Positions 1 to 13,626 of a stretch of DNA of 64,000 nucleotides are shown here, piece by piece (position 1 is the stretch's first letter; each line of letters begins with the position of its first letter). Position numbers and translations under genes: made by a program. Below the pieces are notes generated by a model, which saw only the letters and a list, made by a program, of their open reading frames with translations, ran no database searches and was not told the DNA's origin. The DNA is taken from contig CM049310.1 in assembly GCA_026874595.1 (NCBI GenBank), positions 38,455,558-38,519,557 on the forward strand. Direction: 5' to 3'. This DNA is from Sipunculus nudus (taxonomy: Eukaryota; Annelida; Sipuncula; Golfingiida; Sipunculidae).

Positions 1-3000
1 TTGATAAATAGTTAAACTCTTATATTATATGTTCTGCTTATAAGTTATATGGCCAAGTCAAAATCTGTGTGACAGTAGTACTCCATTTGTTAATAAAATA
101 AATGAAATCAATCCTCTTCCCTGTCTCCAAAGGTATTATCAAAATCATACATAAGCTAAACAACAACTCATAATACAGCTTATATTTATTACCACACAAA
201 ACCAGCATGTGCCTCATTTCTAAATAATATTTTTTTATCATATATAACAGCTGAGCGCCGTGACCCATAGGTCCCTTGTTTTTCTTTTCCTTTAATCAAA
301 ATCTTTAATTAAGACTTTATCTAATCTTTAATTAAGTTTTGTAGAGATCACTAGGAATCTGTTCACCAGCTACAGAAGACCCACACAAATTTGACTATAA
401 AACTAACTGAAAATGTGAGAGATATGCTGATTCAACAATCAGAGTGAAAAACAGGCTGTATTTTCTTGAGAAATCTTATATCAATCATCAGACTTGACTG
501 TTCTGTAGTCATTTTTTTCTGGGGGCATCTAATATCCACTGAGAGGTCTGTAAGTATCCATTCTGTGACAGCTGTGACTGTCTTCAGGTAACCACATATT
601 TACAGAAGTGGGTGCATGGGGATATCTGTCAGAGCAGTAACGGTAACAGGCCATCATGAGGAAGCTGTCCATGCTGGTTAAGTGCTGGAAGATTTATGAA
701 GGTAGTGCTGGATGAGAGTCTGTCACCCCTCAGTTTCCTGATAAATGCTGTAATGCAGTAAAAGGTAGAACATCTCTATCCATCACTGCAAAATATGCCT
801 CCTGAAAATAATTGAATTACCCTTACCTGTAACTTCTTGGACAACAATATTCTTAATGCAGCACACATCACTTAATTGCTCTGCCCCCATGAGCAGTTTT
901 GATAGACAAGGAGAATTAATCCTGTCAGGGTTGATTAGGGTGCAGGAATACAACATGGAATTACTTTGACAGTCCTTCAAGGACAGTGTTCCGGCAAGAA
1001 ACAGTCTACACGGTTTGGTGGCAAGGAGTCAGTCAGAGAAGTGTATATTTAAAGTTTAAGCAGAATAACATTTTTTAGGACCCACACTCAAATCCACAAA
1101 TTATAGTATGCATGTAAGTTGTATCAAACATCTCTTCATCAGTCCGAGTTGTTACTTTTCTCTTCTGTTGATGGGACTACAAAAGAAAAAATTCCCACAG
1201 GTGTAATTTTCTAAGAACAATTTTGTGCTATTTTGTTGGCATAAATGACTCAAAGAAATTTTGCTCTGATATCTTGCAATGCATACTTAAAGTTCTGGTC
1301 ATGTATCACTTTACTGACTAACAGTATTAGAAGGGCAGTATGGGGACTTGAAGCAGTGGGATCTGAGTTATAAAATTTTCTGTGCCCACAAGCTAACCTT
1401 TTTAAGCATACAATAAGTGGATTTATGTAATTTGCAGAAATGTAAAATCAGCTATAACATTAATCTGAATTTGGCATTCAACACCCAGTTGGTTAACATG
1501 ACAAGATGAAATATTCTGCAGGCACAGCAACCAAGTGACTTAATAATTAAAATGTGGTCTTTGTATAAAAACATATATATGCATTAGGCATGTGAGCTCC
1601 TTATAATTTCATACCCTGCATGTATACAGTAGCACTTGCCATACAACACATACAGTTAGTGTAGTTTATCATGAATTCTAGTGTTTACAAAGGGTTACTA
1701 AGAGGGTTCTCCTTCAGAGCTTTGTGGGGAGACATAAGTGTGAGTGTAGGGCCTCTCAGTAAGAAGGAGCCATTCAGTTTTTCAGTGCCAGAGGATTGAC
1801 TGTTCATGAATAACGCTCACAGGGGTCTTTTTGCACTATACAACAAACTGGTGCTCACCCATGCATGGAATTATATCTTGTTCTCTTGGGTGCATCATTT
1901 GTTTTGAACATTACATCTTACTTCTTAGTGCTGTATTGTATTCATTAGTATTATATATCCTGTACATGTATATTTTTTTCGTTATTTTCTCTATTGGTAG
2001 GGGAACCATACTGTCCTGAACATCTTGTTCAATAATAGCCCAGGTGGAAACTCCCCTTTGCTTATATATCTGTGGATAAAATAGGAATGGTTGATATGCT
2101 ATAACAGATATATAAATATTCGTACTAGTTTTAGTGTTTTATTGACAAAGAGAGAAATACTCATGCCTAGAACATACTGATGGCATAAAAATGTTCAGAT
2201 GATGACTGACATAAAAATCTCACATCAGAGCCTTTAAACGACTGCAATCAGGAACTTTTGGCTACTTCTTGTTGTCATTCACTTTAATATGACAGAGTCA
2301 GGAAACAACTACAATTCTACAGTTTAAAAGATATTTTGTTGCAGAAAAATCACAGAGAGAGGAACTACAAGAGAGGATCCGTTATACCAATTACCATAAA
2401 TTTCCCTCAAAATTTGTCTCTTTCAAGAAGAATAGATCAGCCAAATTAGCCAAAGACTTCCCATAATGACACATTCCAACTGAAAATCGCTCACCAGACC
2501 TTGTTATCTCCAGGAAATTATATTTAAGCATAATGACATGTCGTGCCTCAGAGGATGAATAAAATAAAAGACATGGATTCACATATTCTCATCCAAGATC
2601 CGGGACTTTGAATTATCAATCAATTTTTGCTATTTCTATTGTCAATATCTTGCTTTTCAATTCTGCAAAACCATACAATGTTTGAGTACATTTTGCATGA
2701 ATATTTATTTATTCCTTGGCAAAATTGAAATTCCTGACTTAATAAAAGACTGTAGATTTAAAAAGAATTGATTTCAAATAGTGGTAGGATTAGGTTGTAA
2801 AATCAATGTTTGATGATTGAAAGAAAAAAACAACAGATGATCGATTATAAATACATTATTTTAGGTACCTTCTATATTACTGTGAAATCTGCTGTATAGA
2901 ATTATAACTACAATAATGACTGAGGACATGACTTGTACAAGATGCGGAAAGATCAAGGTTATGGTTTGGTGGTTAATTCTTGTTTGCTACAGAAGGTACA

Positions 3001-3250
3001 GTTTAAATGCTGTTTGCTAATGAAGGTTCAGTTTGAATGTCTCGTCTTATTTAAATCATTGACGGATAAGAATATTTTTTTCTAAATGATAAGTCTTCTT
3101 TCCATGTGCATACATAATGGTTTGTGATGAATTATGCAAAAATGCAACTAATTAAACTGATTATGAAAGACAACAACCAGTGATTGATATAATTGTTTAA
3201 TTAGCACACCAACAATGTAAGTCATTATGATTATTTACGTGTATTTCCAG
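1..3250. other. Upstream sequence, no gene recognised
   Basis: AT-rich and CpG-poor. No open frame here looks like a protein on either strand and no RNA gene is visible. The first coding exon begins right after a plausible acceptor (U-rich stretch ending tttccag at 3244-3250), so a non-coding 5' UTR exon may lie in this stretch or left of the window, but none can be placed from sequence alone. Confidence 0.5.
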
Positions 3251-3262
3251 CATCAGCCCAAG

Positions 3263-3338
3263 ATGAGCTTGTCCCATGGACAACACAGGGGAGTGAATCT
3301 GATTCTACTCTCATTATTAGTCATAACTTTCCTCACAG
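3263..3338 (+). CDS. Coding exon 1: start codon and signal peptide
   Basis: The exon begins after an acceptor ending tttccag (3250); ATG is at 3263 and the donor ACAG|gtgagt cuts after 3338. It encodes 25 residues plus one base (phase 1). The peptide has a short polar N-region (SLSHGQHRG) and a strongly hydrophobic core (NLILLSLLVITFLTG), a classic secretory signal. Joined to exon 2, the sequence runs TGTSA-NLC, so signal peptidase could cut after Ala29. This ATG is chosen because it is the only one in the exon that opens a signal peptide and joins exon 2 in frame. The exon is short and supported by hydrophobicity, splice sites and phase rather than by homology. Confidence 0.62.
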
Positions 3339-3699
3339 GTGAGTAGTTTTATGATATGTTCTCATGGAAATTCAGTATCAATAAGCAAGGTAACTATGGA
3401 TATGACCAAAACCATCTTTTACCTCTTGTCAACCATATTAGCTCAGCTGGCTGTAAGTCATATGAGCTGCAGTGACCATTCCTTTGATATACCTCTTAAA
3501 GGAGCTCCCACTGAGGTCCAAATAGCCAAAACCCCCCTTAAAGGCCGCACCCCGACTCCAGCTCTGGCCTGGGGGTAAGATAATTAGATGCACGTAGCAA
3601 AATAAATCACGACATAGCTGCTTTAATGAAGACTAGAATAAAAAAGTATTAATTACAGAGGTTAAATATGTTGCCAGATTACGTATATTATATATATTT

Positions 3700-5300
3700 A
3701 ACGCTCGAGATAGGGACAATACAGATATTTTGTTCCTAACGACTTTTGCACATGGATTGGCAGGCATTTATCAGAAAAAGAAAGATTCCCCGAACGATCG
3801 TTTCGTTTGAATGGTGGTTACGCAAAACGATTTTTGTATGCATCAACACGCTTCTTGCATGTAAAAGACCATAGTATGAACACTGAATTGAGGTTTATAT
3901 GTACATTTATTGAAGCAAAAAGCCTGAATACTATCCACTATAACGCACCATCACGTTCAGGAGGCGACATGATGGCTAAGACTGCTAAGACTGTCAGATT
4001 CTCAACCTGCAGGAACTTAATCACGGCTCGTGGTATACATATAAAAATTTATATGTAGAACCTTGACATGTATATCTTTCGTGCGATATATAACTTGTTA
4101 TAAAAAATCTTGGTAATTGTCACCAAATAATACGTTTAAAACACCCCAACTGTAACACAGCGGCCCCCTTCGTTGGGCATGGTCAAGCAACATTGAAATA
4201 AATGCCTACTTTAAATTCATTTGCAGCATTATTTAGCAACGATTATTTGTTTAGAAAGTAAAATGAATAAAAAGCTGACATCGTAAAGAGTCGCACAATG
4301 GCTGACGATCGTTTTAAAATCAAGTTTGAGTGCCGCCATTTGCTGAAACGCGCTGGTGTTCTGCTAAGAATATTTTGAACGGCTGTACGCGGTGGGTGGT
4401 AAACAGAACAGCCACCTATTTCGTCCCAGTGTGCCTTGCGCGAACGCTACCTTAACAAGATGGCTCCCCACACGGACACTTTCTTGAGGAAAAAAACTTG
4501 CTTACCTCGACCGGCCATTTTAATTTCACTTCAAAATCACTCGTTTTCACGCGTCATGTTTGCTATACGTGCGTATCTCGACAAGGTAACTTCAGTTATT
4601 TTAATATTTAGTTGAGTTGACCAGCGATGTTTTCAAACGCATCTGCAAACTGTGACATGGAGCGATGTCAACGAACGATGTGACGATGATAATACCGAAG
4701 TTACCGGTATGAAAATGATTCGAATCTTCCGAGTAATTCAAGAAATGGAATTTTCATCATAGATTAAGATTTCAAAATATTACTTTTAGAATTAAAATAT
4801 ACAGTGACTTTAAATGGATCAGCAGAATGTTTCTGTCCAAAATATATTGAAAAATCAGTAGCTAACAAGAATACGGCACGGCATGTAAAATCTGTATATT
4901 CACCAAATTCCATCGGCTGTAGTGACATGTTCTACCATTTATATCTACAAGCGGGTTTCCACTCCAACACTATTTTCATTCATACAATATATTCGTGATT
5001 GTATAAAAAAATCAAAGATTAAACAGAAGTATACGCATTCAAGGATGAAGGTTTTCCAGAAACATGACATGGGGGCGAGAAGATGGGCTATTCAATATTG
5101 AGGTACATGTATCAGACATTATAAAAAATGTCAGTAAGTAACCTGCTAAATTTGAACTTTTATAAAGATTTCATAGTGTTCTAAATTACATATTTTGATT
5201 TTCTGAATTATTTTTATGAACAACATAGATTCCAAGGCAATTCCGCTCCGTCAAAGGTATGACCGGTAATACCGATTTTTTCCAACAGACGTCACCACTA
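3700..5300. promoter_or_regulatory. CpG-retaining patch at the start of intron 1
   Basis: CpG dinucleotides are far denser here than in the surrounding kilobases, for example around 4300-4600 (gaacgctacc, cgaccggcc, cacgcgtc, acgtgcgt). In mollusc genomes methylated gene bodies lose CpG, while unmethylated promoters keep it. Motifs resembling YY1 sites (AAGATGGC at 4458-4465 and GCCGCCAT at 4332-4339) lie inside. It sits 0.4 kb downstream of the signal-peptide exon, so it could be the host gene's promoter region, an internal promoter or an antisense promoter. Promoter status is inference. Confidence 0.4.
4506..4518 (-). other. Possible antisense first coding exon (MAGR, then donor)
   Basis: On the minus strand the CpG-rich patch holds ATG GCC GGT CGA G followed directly by a consensus donor gtaagc, with aaa before the ATG and G after it. 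This would encode Met-Ala-Gly-Arg in phase 1. A gene starting here would run leftward through 3.3 kb and out of the window, overlapping exon 1 in antisense. No further antisense exon is recognised, so this remains a suggestive coincidence of start, donor and CpG density. Confidence 0.18.
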
Positions 5301-5490
5301 GTCCTCACCATGAATAATCTCATTCATTTTAATCTCGTAATAAGTGTTGTTATTGTTCAATGTTTATTGTTATTGTTTAATTGATTGCATATAATTATTA
5401 TATTTTATATGAACATTTAGACTATACAATTTTATACAATAAATCTGTGACTACAAAGAGTTTTTCCTCTGTGGTGTGCTTGATCTCCTA

Positions 5491-5636
5491 TTATCGCCCA
5501 AAGGAGCGCCATGTCCGGGAGAGAGTTCTTCTCACAGTTCATTTCTGATAAACCATCTATTTATGGCCGCATCCCGAGTTCAGAAAAAAAGTTGAGATTT
5601 TCGATTTTGAGTTTGTTTTTAAGGCCGCGGCGATAA
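5491..5636. mobile_element. Small TIR element (MITE-like)
   Basis: A 146-bp segment bounded by TTATCGCC at the left and GGCGATAA at the right, perfect 8-bp inverted ends. The interior is CpG-rich (gcgccatgtccggg, ttatggccgcatcccg), unlike its flanks. No coding capacity. The short inverted ends make the boundary uncertain. Confidence 0.35.
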
Positions 5637-5639
5637 AAA

Positions 5640-7970
5640 CAGGATTTACGGTAGTGTTAGCCATCAATCAAGCTAGGCAGATTTCTGGTACCAGGGCATG
5701 TTTCATTAATGATAGAACTATTGTCTTGTAACTATTTTGTACACTCAAGTTCTCTTACCATACATGAAACTTGGTCCCTATGAGATCGTATTATAATTTA
5801 GTGATGGACCAAAAACATCAATGTTGCCATTAAAACCTAAATTGCAACTTTCCAAACCTGCCCTGTATCACAAAAACTACAGCTAATTCCTTTTGGCATT
5901 AAGGTGTTTCTACCCTAGAACTGTGTCCAAAATGGTTAAATTAGATCAGCAGGATGTCAGTTATAGACTTTTTACTCTGAAGGTCAGTACCTCATATTTT
6001 ACAAAGTATAGGTCAAGGAACTGCTGCTAGCATTTTTATTTGATGGTGGATAAGGGTAACCATACAATAAAAGAGTGTGAGTGGTAACCTGTTGGTAACA
6101 AACTGTAACAAATTCAGGGGCTAGAAATGTTTTTAACAGGAAATTTTAGCGACCAAACCACCAGATTTTCCAATAAATACACTTTTACTTGGGCCAGGGT
6201 GTATGTGTTTATTCAGTATTTTTATGACCTGAGTAAATCATGTAAGCTGGCTTAGTCATAAATGAGTCACACCTTTCATGGATTCAGATTAAATAGCACC
6301 TGGGTCTACTTTAAAAAGATTTAATGGGCTCACCTTGGAAACAGTCTTTCTGAATATAAAAGTGTGTAAATTATTTATGGTGCTTTATCATTTATTCAAG
6401 GTATGCATATTGTAGTAACTAAAAATTGAGCATCATTAACATTCAATGATGTAGGCTTAAGAAATTATCGGCACAGTATTTTATCACTTCTCACAAATAA
6501 AGCATTCACGTGAACAGTGCAGACTTTCTCAAACCAAACCTACCTGCAACAATGAACACCAGAGGTTCACTGTTTACACAACAGAGCAATAACCTCTACC
6601 AATGCCAGACATTTCCTGTATGAAAAAAGAATAAAAGCAAATTCATGAACATTCTGCCTGTATCGGGATTCAAACAAGTACAGAGTACTCTTGTTGTGGA
6701 CAGACTTGCCGTACTGTACTTTCAGTTTTCACTTTTGGAGCACTGAAAGCTGGATGAATAACCAAATGCAGACATCAAACTCACATTTTATAGGAGAGAA
6801 TTCGTATTTTCTAAAATGAACTATAGTGCAGATGTGAAGTAAACTGCTTCAAGTCTAAAGTAAATCGGGTTAGTATAATCCAATTTAGATGTATTCAGCC
6901 TAACTTGAAACAATCGAACTCTAACTTGCAACAGTTATACACTAACATGAAGCATTGGGTTAGAGCGTATATCATTTCAATCACTTTAGATGGTCATTGA
7001 AGTTATAATCTTCAGGACAAGTATAGATAGATAGACCCAGGTACTGGTATCCTAGCTATTGCTGAAACCATGCAGGTCCAAGGTTGAGACAACCACATGC
7101 TGGAGTAGACTAACTGTTGTAGATTATAGCAATACTGGACAGATGTGAAGGGGTCAGAATATTGATCACGGCATCATAGCGAGCGACCATTACACTCTCG
7201 CTAGTGTCTACAGACAGCACTGTCAGCATATTGCCACACTGTGACGAGGTCATTTAGTACATTCAAATAGGATAGATTGTGACCTCATCTTAGGTTTCCT
7301 GATTTCATAGATTATGGGTTTCTTTGGTTACCATCACTAACAAGTCTGAGGAAGGTCATGTGATTTCTATTGTCAGATGTCTGTCTGTTTGTCAGCTATT
7401 TTGTGTGTGGTTTCAAGAATTATTTTTATGGTTATGTCACAGTCATATAGAGTGCAGAGTGTTCACAATTTACATAAGCAACGTGACATAACACATGTGG
7501 TACGCAATACTTTATTTTATTAATACATTCCATATTACACATTGCCTAAAAGTAGAGAAATAATGAAAAAGTAAAATAATATTTAAGCTTCGCTTTGCCA
7601 CCTGATATTAAGAAAGTGTGTATATTATTGTAATTAATGACAAAGTATGTGGAGCTGTGGAAACTATATATGGTACAACACATTATTAAGAAACTATAAC
7701 ATGATTATTTTAAAACCTGACAGACTGCTTTTGAGGACAAACCTTGTAACTGAAGCCTGTTAAACTGTCTAACTCCAAAAGAATCACATTCGCCAAAACT
7801 TTTATAAACTGTTATTGAGCAAATATTTTAGACTCTTCATGTCTTTGCATTAGGTTTCAAATTTATGACCAACTGCTTAATGACCTGGATGCAGTATTTC
7901 CTGTACATGACAGCTGGCCAATAGAATGTGTACTATTTTTGCTTACATTGTAAATATCAGTGCCTGTTTT
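5640..7970. other. Intron 1 sequence, no feature recognised
   Basis: AT-rich intronic DNA. A short stretch near 5738-5800 (ttctcttaccatacatgaaa) resembles a phrase in the repeat at 36110-36330, so it is probably a repeat remnant. No exon or RNA gene seen. Confidence 0.4.
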
Positions 7971-7974
7971 AGGC

Positions 7975-8255
7975 AAAAAAAAATAAAAAGGTATGGTTCC
8001 CAGTCACCGCGCACGTCAAATTAAACCCCCCTATCAAAAATTTTTATTTTGATTTTTATCTTTCAAGGCGATAAATAATACAATTTATGTAGTGCTTTTA
8101 CCCATTTAGCAAAAAAAGTTTGTTATTTTCATGCCTTGCCCTGATCATTTGACATTTTTATCGAAACATACAAAAAAAAAGGTAAAAAATAAAATACAGC
8201 CCGCCCACACTGATTTATGAAAAAAAGTGCCTGAGAACCTGAATTTTTTTTTTCC
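7975..8255. mobile_element. MITE-like element, family A
   Basis: About 280 bp with imperfect inverted ends: a run of A then ggtatggttcccagtcac at the left, and gtgcctgagaacctgaatt then a run of T at the right. A second, better conserved copy with the same interior (tctttcaag, ataaataatacaat, tgtagtgcttttacc, ggtaaaaaataaaatac) lies at 29605-30225 and a diverged one at 13075-13235. Non-coding. Confidence 0.55.
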
Positions 8256-9159
8256 TTGTAACTATTGTTTTCTTGTAAAAGATAACAGTTTTTCCATTGG
8301 TTCTCAACATGGATTGATAGGCTGATAATGATGTATTGATAAGTCAGTCGAGCCCAAGTGACTAGTAAGGGGTGTTAGTCAGGTATTTGAAGGTAGTCTC
8401 ACAGGATTCATATTTCAGCTGATTTACAGATGTGGTTTGTTGTTCAGATACTCCTTTTCACCTGCTCAGGTGCAGACATTCTTTTTTAACACCTTAGCTC
8501 TGCTTCCTCAGGTGTGTGTTATCTTACCAGCACCTGCCACCACAATGAAACAATACCTAAGCATGCAGCTCTATAGTAATCTTCTCATCCTGGTGTGTTT
8601 TTCAGAAATCATTTAAGAGCCACACCTTGTGTACCATGCCAAATGATTCCTCCCATTGGCCTTGTCATTTTATCTTGGATCATGAGTTTAGGGGTTCATT
8701 GCAGAGTATTGTTATACCAAGTATTACCAGGTCCTTAATATACACACACAATCGTTCTTTTGACAGCAGACCATTTATATTTCAACAATGATTATTTCAA
8801 ACTTGATAATTTTTGGTCATATATGTGATATATATTTTATATTTGATATAGTTTCATAAGTTCTACAAAAGGAGAACCATTCTGGTTCAAGGACAATTAT
8901 TTTCATTTGCTGAATAATGATTTTCTAGTTTAAAATAGGATTGCTTAATGTTGGTTGCAATTGAATAAAAACTATTTTGGTAGGTCCAAAAAATGTTATG
9001 TCCATGGCATATCTGATTATATAATGCTCTGGTATCTTTAGATTACATAATCTAAATAATAAAATCTTAATAAAACTATAGACATGTCTAATGATAAAAA
9101 GCATTTGTAAACAATCAATAAACACACACCAACATGAGTTTGGGTTTAGGTTATACAGC

Positions 9160-9760
9160 TGGGGTTAAAATTCAGGGGGCTAAAACAGCAACTGAACCCA
9201 TATTTTCGGTTAAAGAAATTTGTGTTCAGTGCCTGATAGGCTTTTACTATAACTTACCATAAAGAATATATTAATATTTTATAATTCATATAAGTTATAT
9301 AGCTGAAATTAATATCTTGACTTATTTTTCTTGGCGTGATATGTGTATGCAATGTCATTGACAAATATACCAAATATGGGTTCATTATAAACATATATAG
9401 ATCAGCTAGAACCTGGAGTGAACCAACATTTTCTCAAAAAAAGTGGGTTCAGTACCTAATGGGCTTCTTCTATATACTAATATAAACAAAATATAATAGT
9501 ATTTTATAATTTAGAAATATGCAGTAAAATACAACCGTCACTTCTTGATTTATTGTTTCTGGACATGTTAGGCAACATCATTGACAAAAATACAGAAAGA
9601 CAGGTTCACTTTCTACCAAATAAATGTGGGTTCACATGCAGAAATATGGAAATTGGTAAATATTGATTTATGGGTTTGACAGTTGAGGTTCGCGCGCATT
9701 GAAACCACATATTTCTGCATAAAACTGTGGGTTTTGTTGTTGTTTTAGTCCCAAAAATGT
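9160..9760. repeat. Diverged tandem duplication with internal inverted repeat
   Basis: Two diverged units about 223 bp apart share the phrase gttcagt(g/a)cct(g/a)at(a/g)ggctt, at 9224 and 9447, and a following attgacaaa phrase. Near the right end, atgcagaaatatg (about 9637) and catatttctgcat (about 9708) form a perfect 13-bp inverted repeat. Probably an old transposon; the class is not recognisable. Confidence 0.45.
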
Positions 9761-10176
9761 GAGCCCCATATAATGCATGTATACCAAAAAAAGTTTAATG
9801 TTGATTATCAGCTCTGTTCTGCTAACCATTATTTATTAAAGTTTGATTGGCAGTTATGAGAAATGTTAAATTTATGAAAAGCCTGGATTCCATAATTATT
9901 TGATAAAATATTAATTTTACGACATGGGATTCTGTAAAATTTAGAGAAATAAATTCACCATTTACTAATTGCATTGCCACAGAGCTATTATAGGATTACA
10001 TCAGGAAAACTGTGAGGCATTTACCTTGAGGAAGCCCACAAAAGCTAAATGCTGAACAGCTGCTCTTGAATTGCCTTGAACTAACTGGATGGAAAAAAAT
10101 CTTTATTGCATCATTTTCCATTTGCTATAAATCAAGAGTAATTTGAGAATGTATCTATGAAGTTTATATTTATATT

Positions 10177-10810
10177 TGTATCCCCCGACAAAGTCAGGGG
10201 ATACTATGTTTTCATGACGGTCTCGCCGCCGTCGCGTATAAATCTTGTTGGCACGATAACTCAAAAAATATTTCATGGATATTTACCAAACTTGGTATAT
10301 GTATAGATATGGGTGAGAGGACGACGCCTATTTAAAATGAGGTCATGACCTTTACTAGGAGAGTGTCCTTGATCTTGAATAGGTCCAATTTTGGGGAAAA
10401 TCACACAAATTCTTAAATATCTCAAGAAATCTTGCATGGATTAATCCCAAAATCAAGTTGATCATGGATAGGGTTGTCATGTTCCAGAAACTGGTGGGGC
10501 CACCTGTTATTCTTTACTTGTTTTCGTGCCTTTTAATACCCCCAAATTTGCCACTTGACAGTACTGTGAGCATTATAGGTCAAAAACCAATGGACAGATA
10601 TCTTTTATATTATGCATATACATACATAGATATTGGTTATGGGATGATGTTTATTTAAATTGGGGGCATGACCTTTCCTATGAGAGTGGCCTTAACCTTG
10701 AATATTCCCATATTTGGTCAAATTCCCTCAAAATCTTTAATATCTCAGTGAGGATTCCTGGAATGATCCAAAATCAAATTGGCGCCACCTTATGTTGTTT
10801 TCTTGTTAAA
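10177..10810 (+). mobile_element. Helentron-like element, 5' part, family B
   Basis: Begins at a T|T junction with TGTATCCCC, forming a hairpin with GGGGATAC (10197-10204). It continues with a CpG-rich stretch (cggtctcgccgccgtcgcg) and tandemly related units containing the phrases ggtcatgacctttcctatgagagtggcc and tggcgccacct. The 5' end resembles those at 19817 and 50372. No 3' hairpin or CTRR terminus is found, so the copy is truncated on the right. Open frames inside are short and carry no domain. Confidence 0.55.
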
Positions 10811-13070
10811 TGATGTTTAAACGGAATAACTTTGTAAGAATTTGAGGTACAGTATCTAAACCCACAAGATGCATCAAACTTGTGGGTTTAAACCATATAG
10901 CATTGTGCTAATTCAGGTCAGAGCCATTGATAATCATATCCGTTCTCTAATGTTGGGGTGAAACAGTGCTTGAAGAATCGTTGCATTTAATTGCAAGCCC
11001 TCTATTAAATTATAATTGTTTATATACCTCTGAGTCGATTCATTTTGATGATTACTTTTTTTGCATGTACCATCCTGAAGTCCTCTGTGAGCTCAAATCT
11101 GACTGCAGTTCACAGTGATGAAGTTCTTTACTGTGTATGTGCCCAAAATCTACTTTAAATGTTCACTGGTAGAGCACTCTAGTTGCATAGAAACATATAT
11201 GGCTGAGACAACCTGTGGGAGAGCTACATTTTTTCTTTAATTTACTGAAATTTACTAACATTTGGTTTAAACATTATTTTATTGCAAATCAAAACAGGGC
11301 ACAGCCCAATATCAATTCCTCTCCTCTAACATTTACTACGTCCATTTTGCTAAAATGCTTTTATTTTGTTTTAATGTCTGAAATTTACTACTTAATTAAA
11401 TATTGAATCAAGAATTGAATCAAAGATAAAAAAATCAATAATTGAATCAATTTAAGGGCCCTCACATTTCAAAGGCCTGTCAGTCAATATATTGTTAATA
11501 TCATGCTAGACCAACAAGTTTATGACGATATGATGAGGAAATTCAGGTTGAGTTGAGCAACAGATGTACCTGGTGCCATTACTAATAAACCTGATGTCTG
11601 TGAGATATACCTGTTGACGTTGGGAGGCTGATTTAGCAGTCTGAGCAGGCAGGTGTCAGTGGCTGCAACAGCAAGAAACAGTGCTTGAGCAGCTCAGATT
11701 AGTTACAGCCACATGCTGTGGCAGCTTTAATTGGTCGATGTAGCTGCAGCATTTCAGCAGATGACAAACAGAGGATACGTGAAGTGAATGAACTATTTCC
11801 ACATCAGTGAGGATGTTGATCATTCTAATTTCCTTTAGACCTCTAGTAAAAACTTACAATACCAGGATGTGGCCAGCACTGCTGAGCTGTCATCAGTGTT
11901 ATATGTTATCCAATAACAGGGCTTCTGACAACTCTTTATATTTCCAATATATTATTTTATTTTGATATGAAAAAATGCCTCCTATAATTTCCTGTATCTG
12001 TACTTCACAATTATATTTCCAGTGTAACTGTTTTTATGGAGTAATCATTGTTGCATAGACCTGCTATTATTGAAAACATACAGCTCTTTTATAGAAGTTA
12101 TTTACAGTCATAGAAGTACAGCCATCTAAATCATTTAAATAGACTTTTAGATGTTGCATGGAGAACTTCTGTTTATAGAACTTATAAGTAACAGAGTAAA
12201 ACACAATGGTACAGTGAAAATTCCTATATTTTTCCTAGTTATTTCTGGATGAAAATTCCTATTAACTCTTATATTTAGTCCTCAATTGCTCCTATAAAGT
12301 TTCACTTTCTTCAAGAGTCTGGTGGGAGCCCTGAAATAATTATATGAGGAATGAGTAGGCTGTAGCTTCAAAATCTAACAGATTTGAGGGAAGGTTAAAA
12401 AAAGAAAGAAAAGATAATAATATGAAAATCTGCCAGATTACCCCTTTGGAAAAAGATTCCATGACTCATTGGTTATGTAATATATTTATTACATCATATT
12501 TCCCAGATCATGGTAGTTATGAATTTTTTCTTTGAAAGCATGGCCTTTATTTTTGGATAATTTATACACCAACATCTCTGACAATCATTTGTCATGAAGT
12601 TTCAGTGTGGCCTTTAAATCCAGACTAATATTATGTGTGTTTTTGCACAATTTCCCTACAAAATCAGGAATGAGGGAGTTCAACTTGAAAAGCATTGTCT
12701 TTAAATGTCAGCTTACTTTTGTGTTTATTTATCCACCAAATCCTGATTATGAAGAACAGTTGGCTCATAAACCACTGCCCAGGTACGACACAGACATGAA
12801 AGTCATAAGGTTATACCAACAAAAAATATTTCTCTGTGTTTGCATTAATTTGAAGGAATTGTTCTATTATGAACTCGTTTGTAGGAATCAAGGTGTGTGC
12901 TTCACTGATATACACACATGTGAAGAATAAATGTAAGGCAAAAAAATTAAAGACAGATTTCACAGGCATTAACTAACCTGCAATGAACATTTTGATATTG
13001 ATTTTGAATAGAAATTTATCTATTTTTGGCTGCAGCTACTTCAATATTTCTTTTGAGAAAATAAATTAAA
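10811..13070. other. Intron 1 sequence, no feature recognised
   Basis: AT-rich, CpG-poor DNA. The longest open stretch (12607-12930) has no recognisable domain, no good splice sites and does not join the gene in phase, so it is not called. Confidence 0.4.
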
Positions 13071-13074
13071 AAAA

Positions 13075-13235
13075 AATAATAATAAAATTTCCCTTTGTTA
13101 TGTTGTGTTTTTACATGTTTAGCAAAACAGTGCTGTTGATATCATGTTTTTCCTCTGATATTGTGAAATTATTATTGAAAACCTAAAATAAAAGGTTATA
13201 AAAAAAATGCCTGGAAAACCTACTCTTTTTTCCCT
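13075..13235. mobile_element. Diverged copy of MITE family A
   Basis: Shares with the copy at 7975-8255, in the same order, a 'ttttacatgtttagcaaaa' phrase, an 'atcatgtttttcc' phrase, an 'aaataaaaggttataaaaa' phrase and a 'tgcctggaaaacct' end. Similarity is visible but low, so it is an older insertion. Confidence 0.35.
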
Positions 13236-13626
13236 AATGGTTGTCATTTTTAAGTAGCTGCAAATACAATATTACTCAGTAGGCTTTTGAATTGGTTCGG
13301 AAAGGTCTGCTTGTAATCATAATGGCAGATGTGATGACCATCTGTTTTATTACAACATTTCAGGTGCAAACAACCATTTTCTTTATATAAAGCTGTAAAG
13401 ACTTAACACAAAAATAACATGTGAACATACCCGATGAGTGCTAAAATCTCACCTCTCTGGCAGTAATCTATATTTTCTGTGGCTGCTTAAGACAAAGCTG
13501 TCCATCAAGAAAGCCATGGGAGACATGTTATGGTAGGCAAAACTTGAGTGAATAAGCAGGCAGATCACTTTTTCAGATGATGGTATTTGCAGAAACTAAA
13601 TGAATTTATTTAACAGCTAGTTATCC

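Noticed and set aside
3339-3578. Open frame directly after exon 1
   Set aside because: It starts at the donor's own GTG and is out of frame with the signal peptide; the true frame stops at TAG just after the donor.
12607-12930. 107-codon open frame in intron 1
   Set aside because: No domain, low-complexity hydrophobic stretches, no supporting splice sites; a chance frame in AT-rich DNA.
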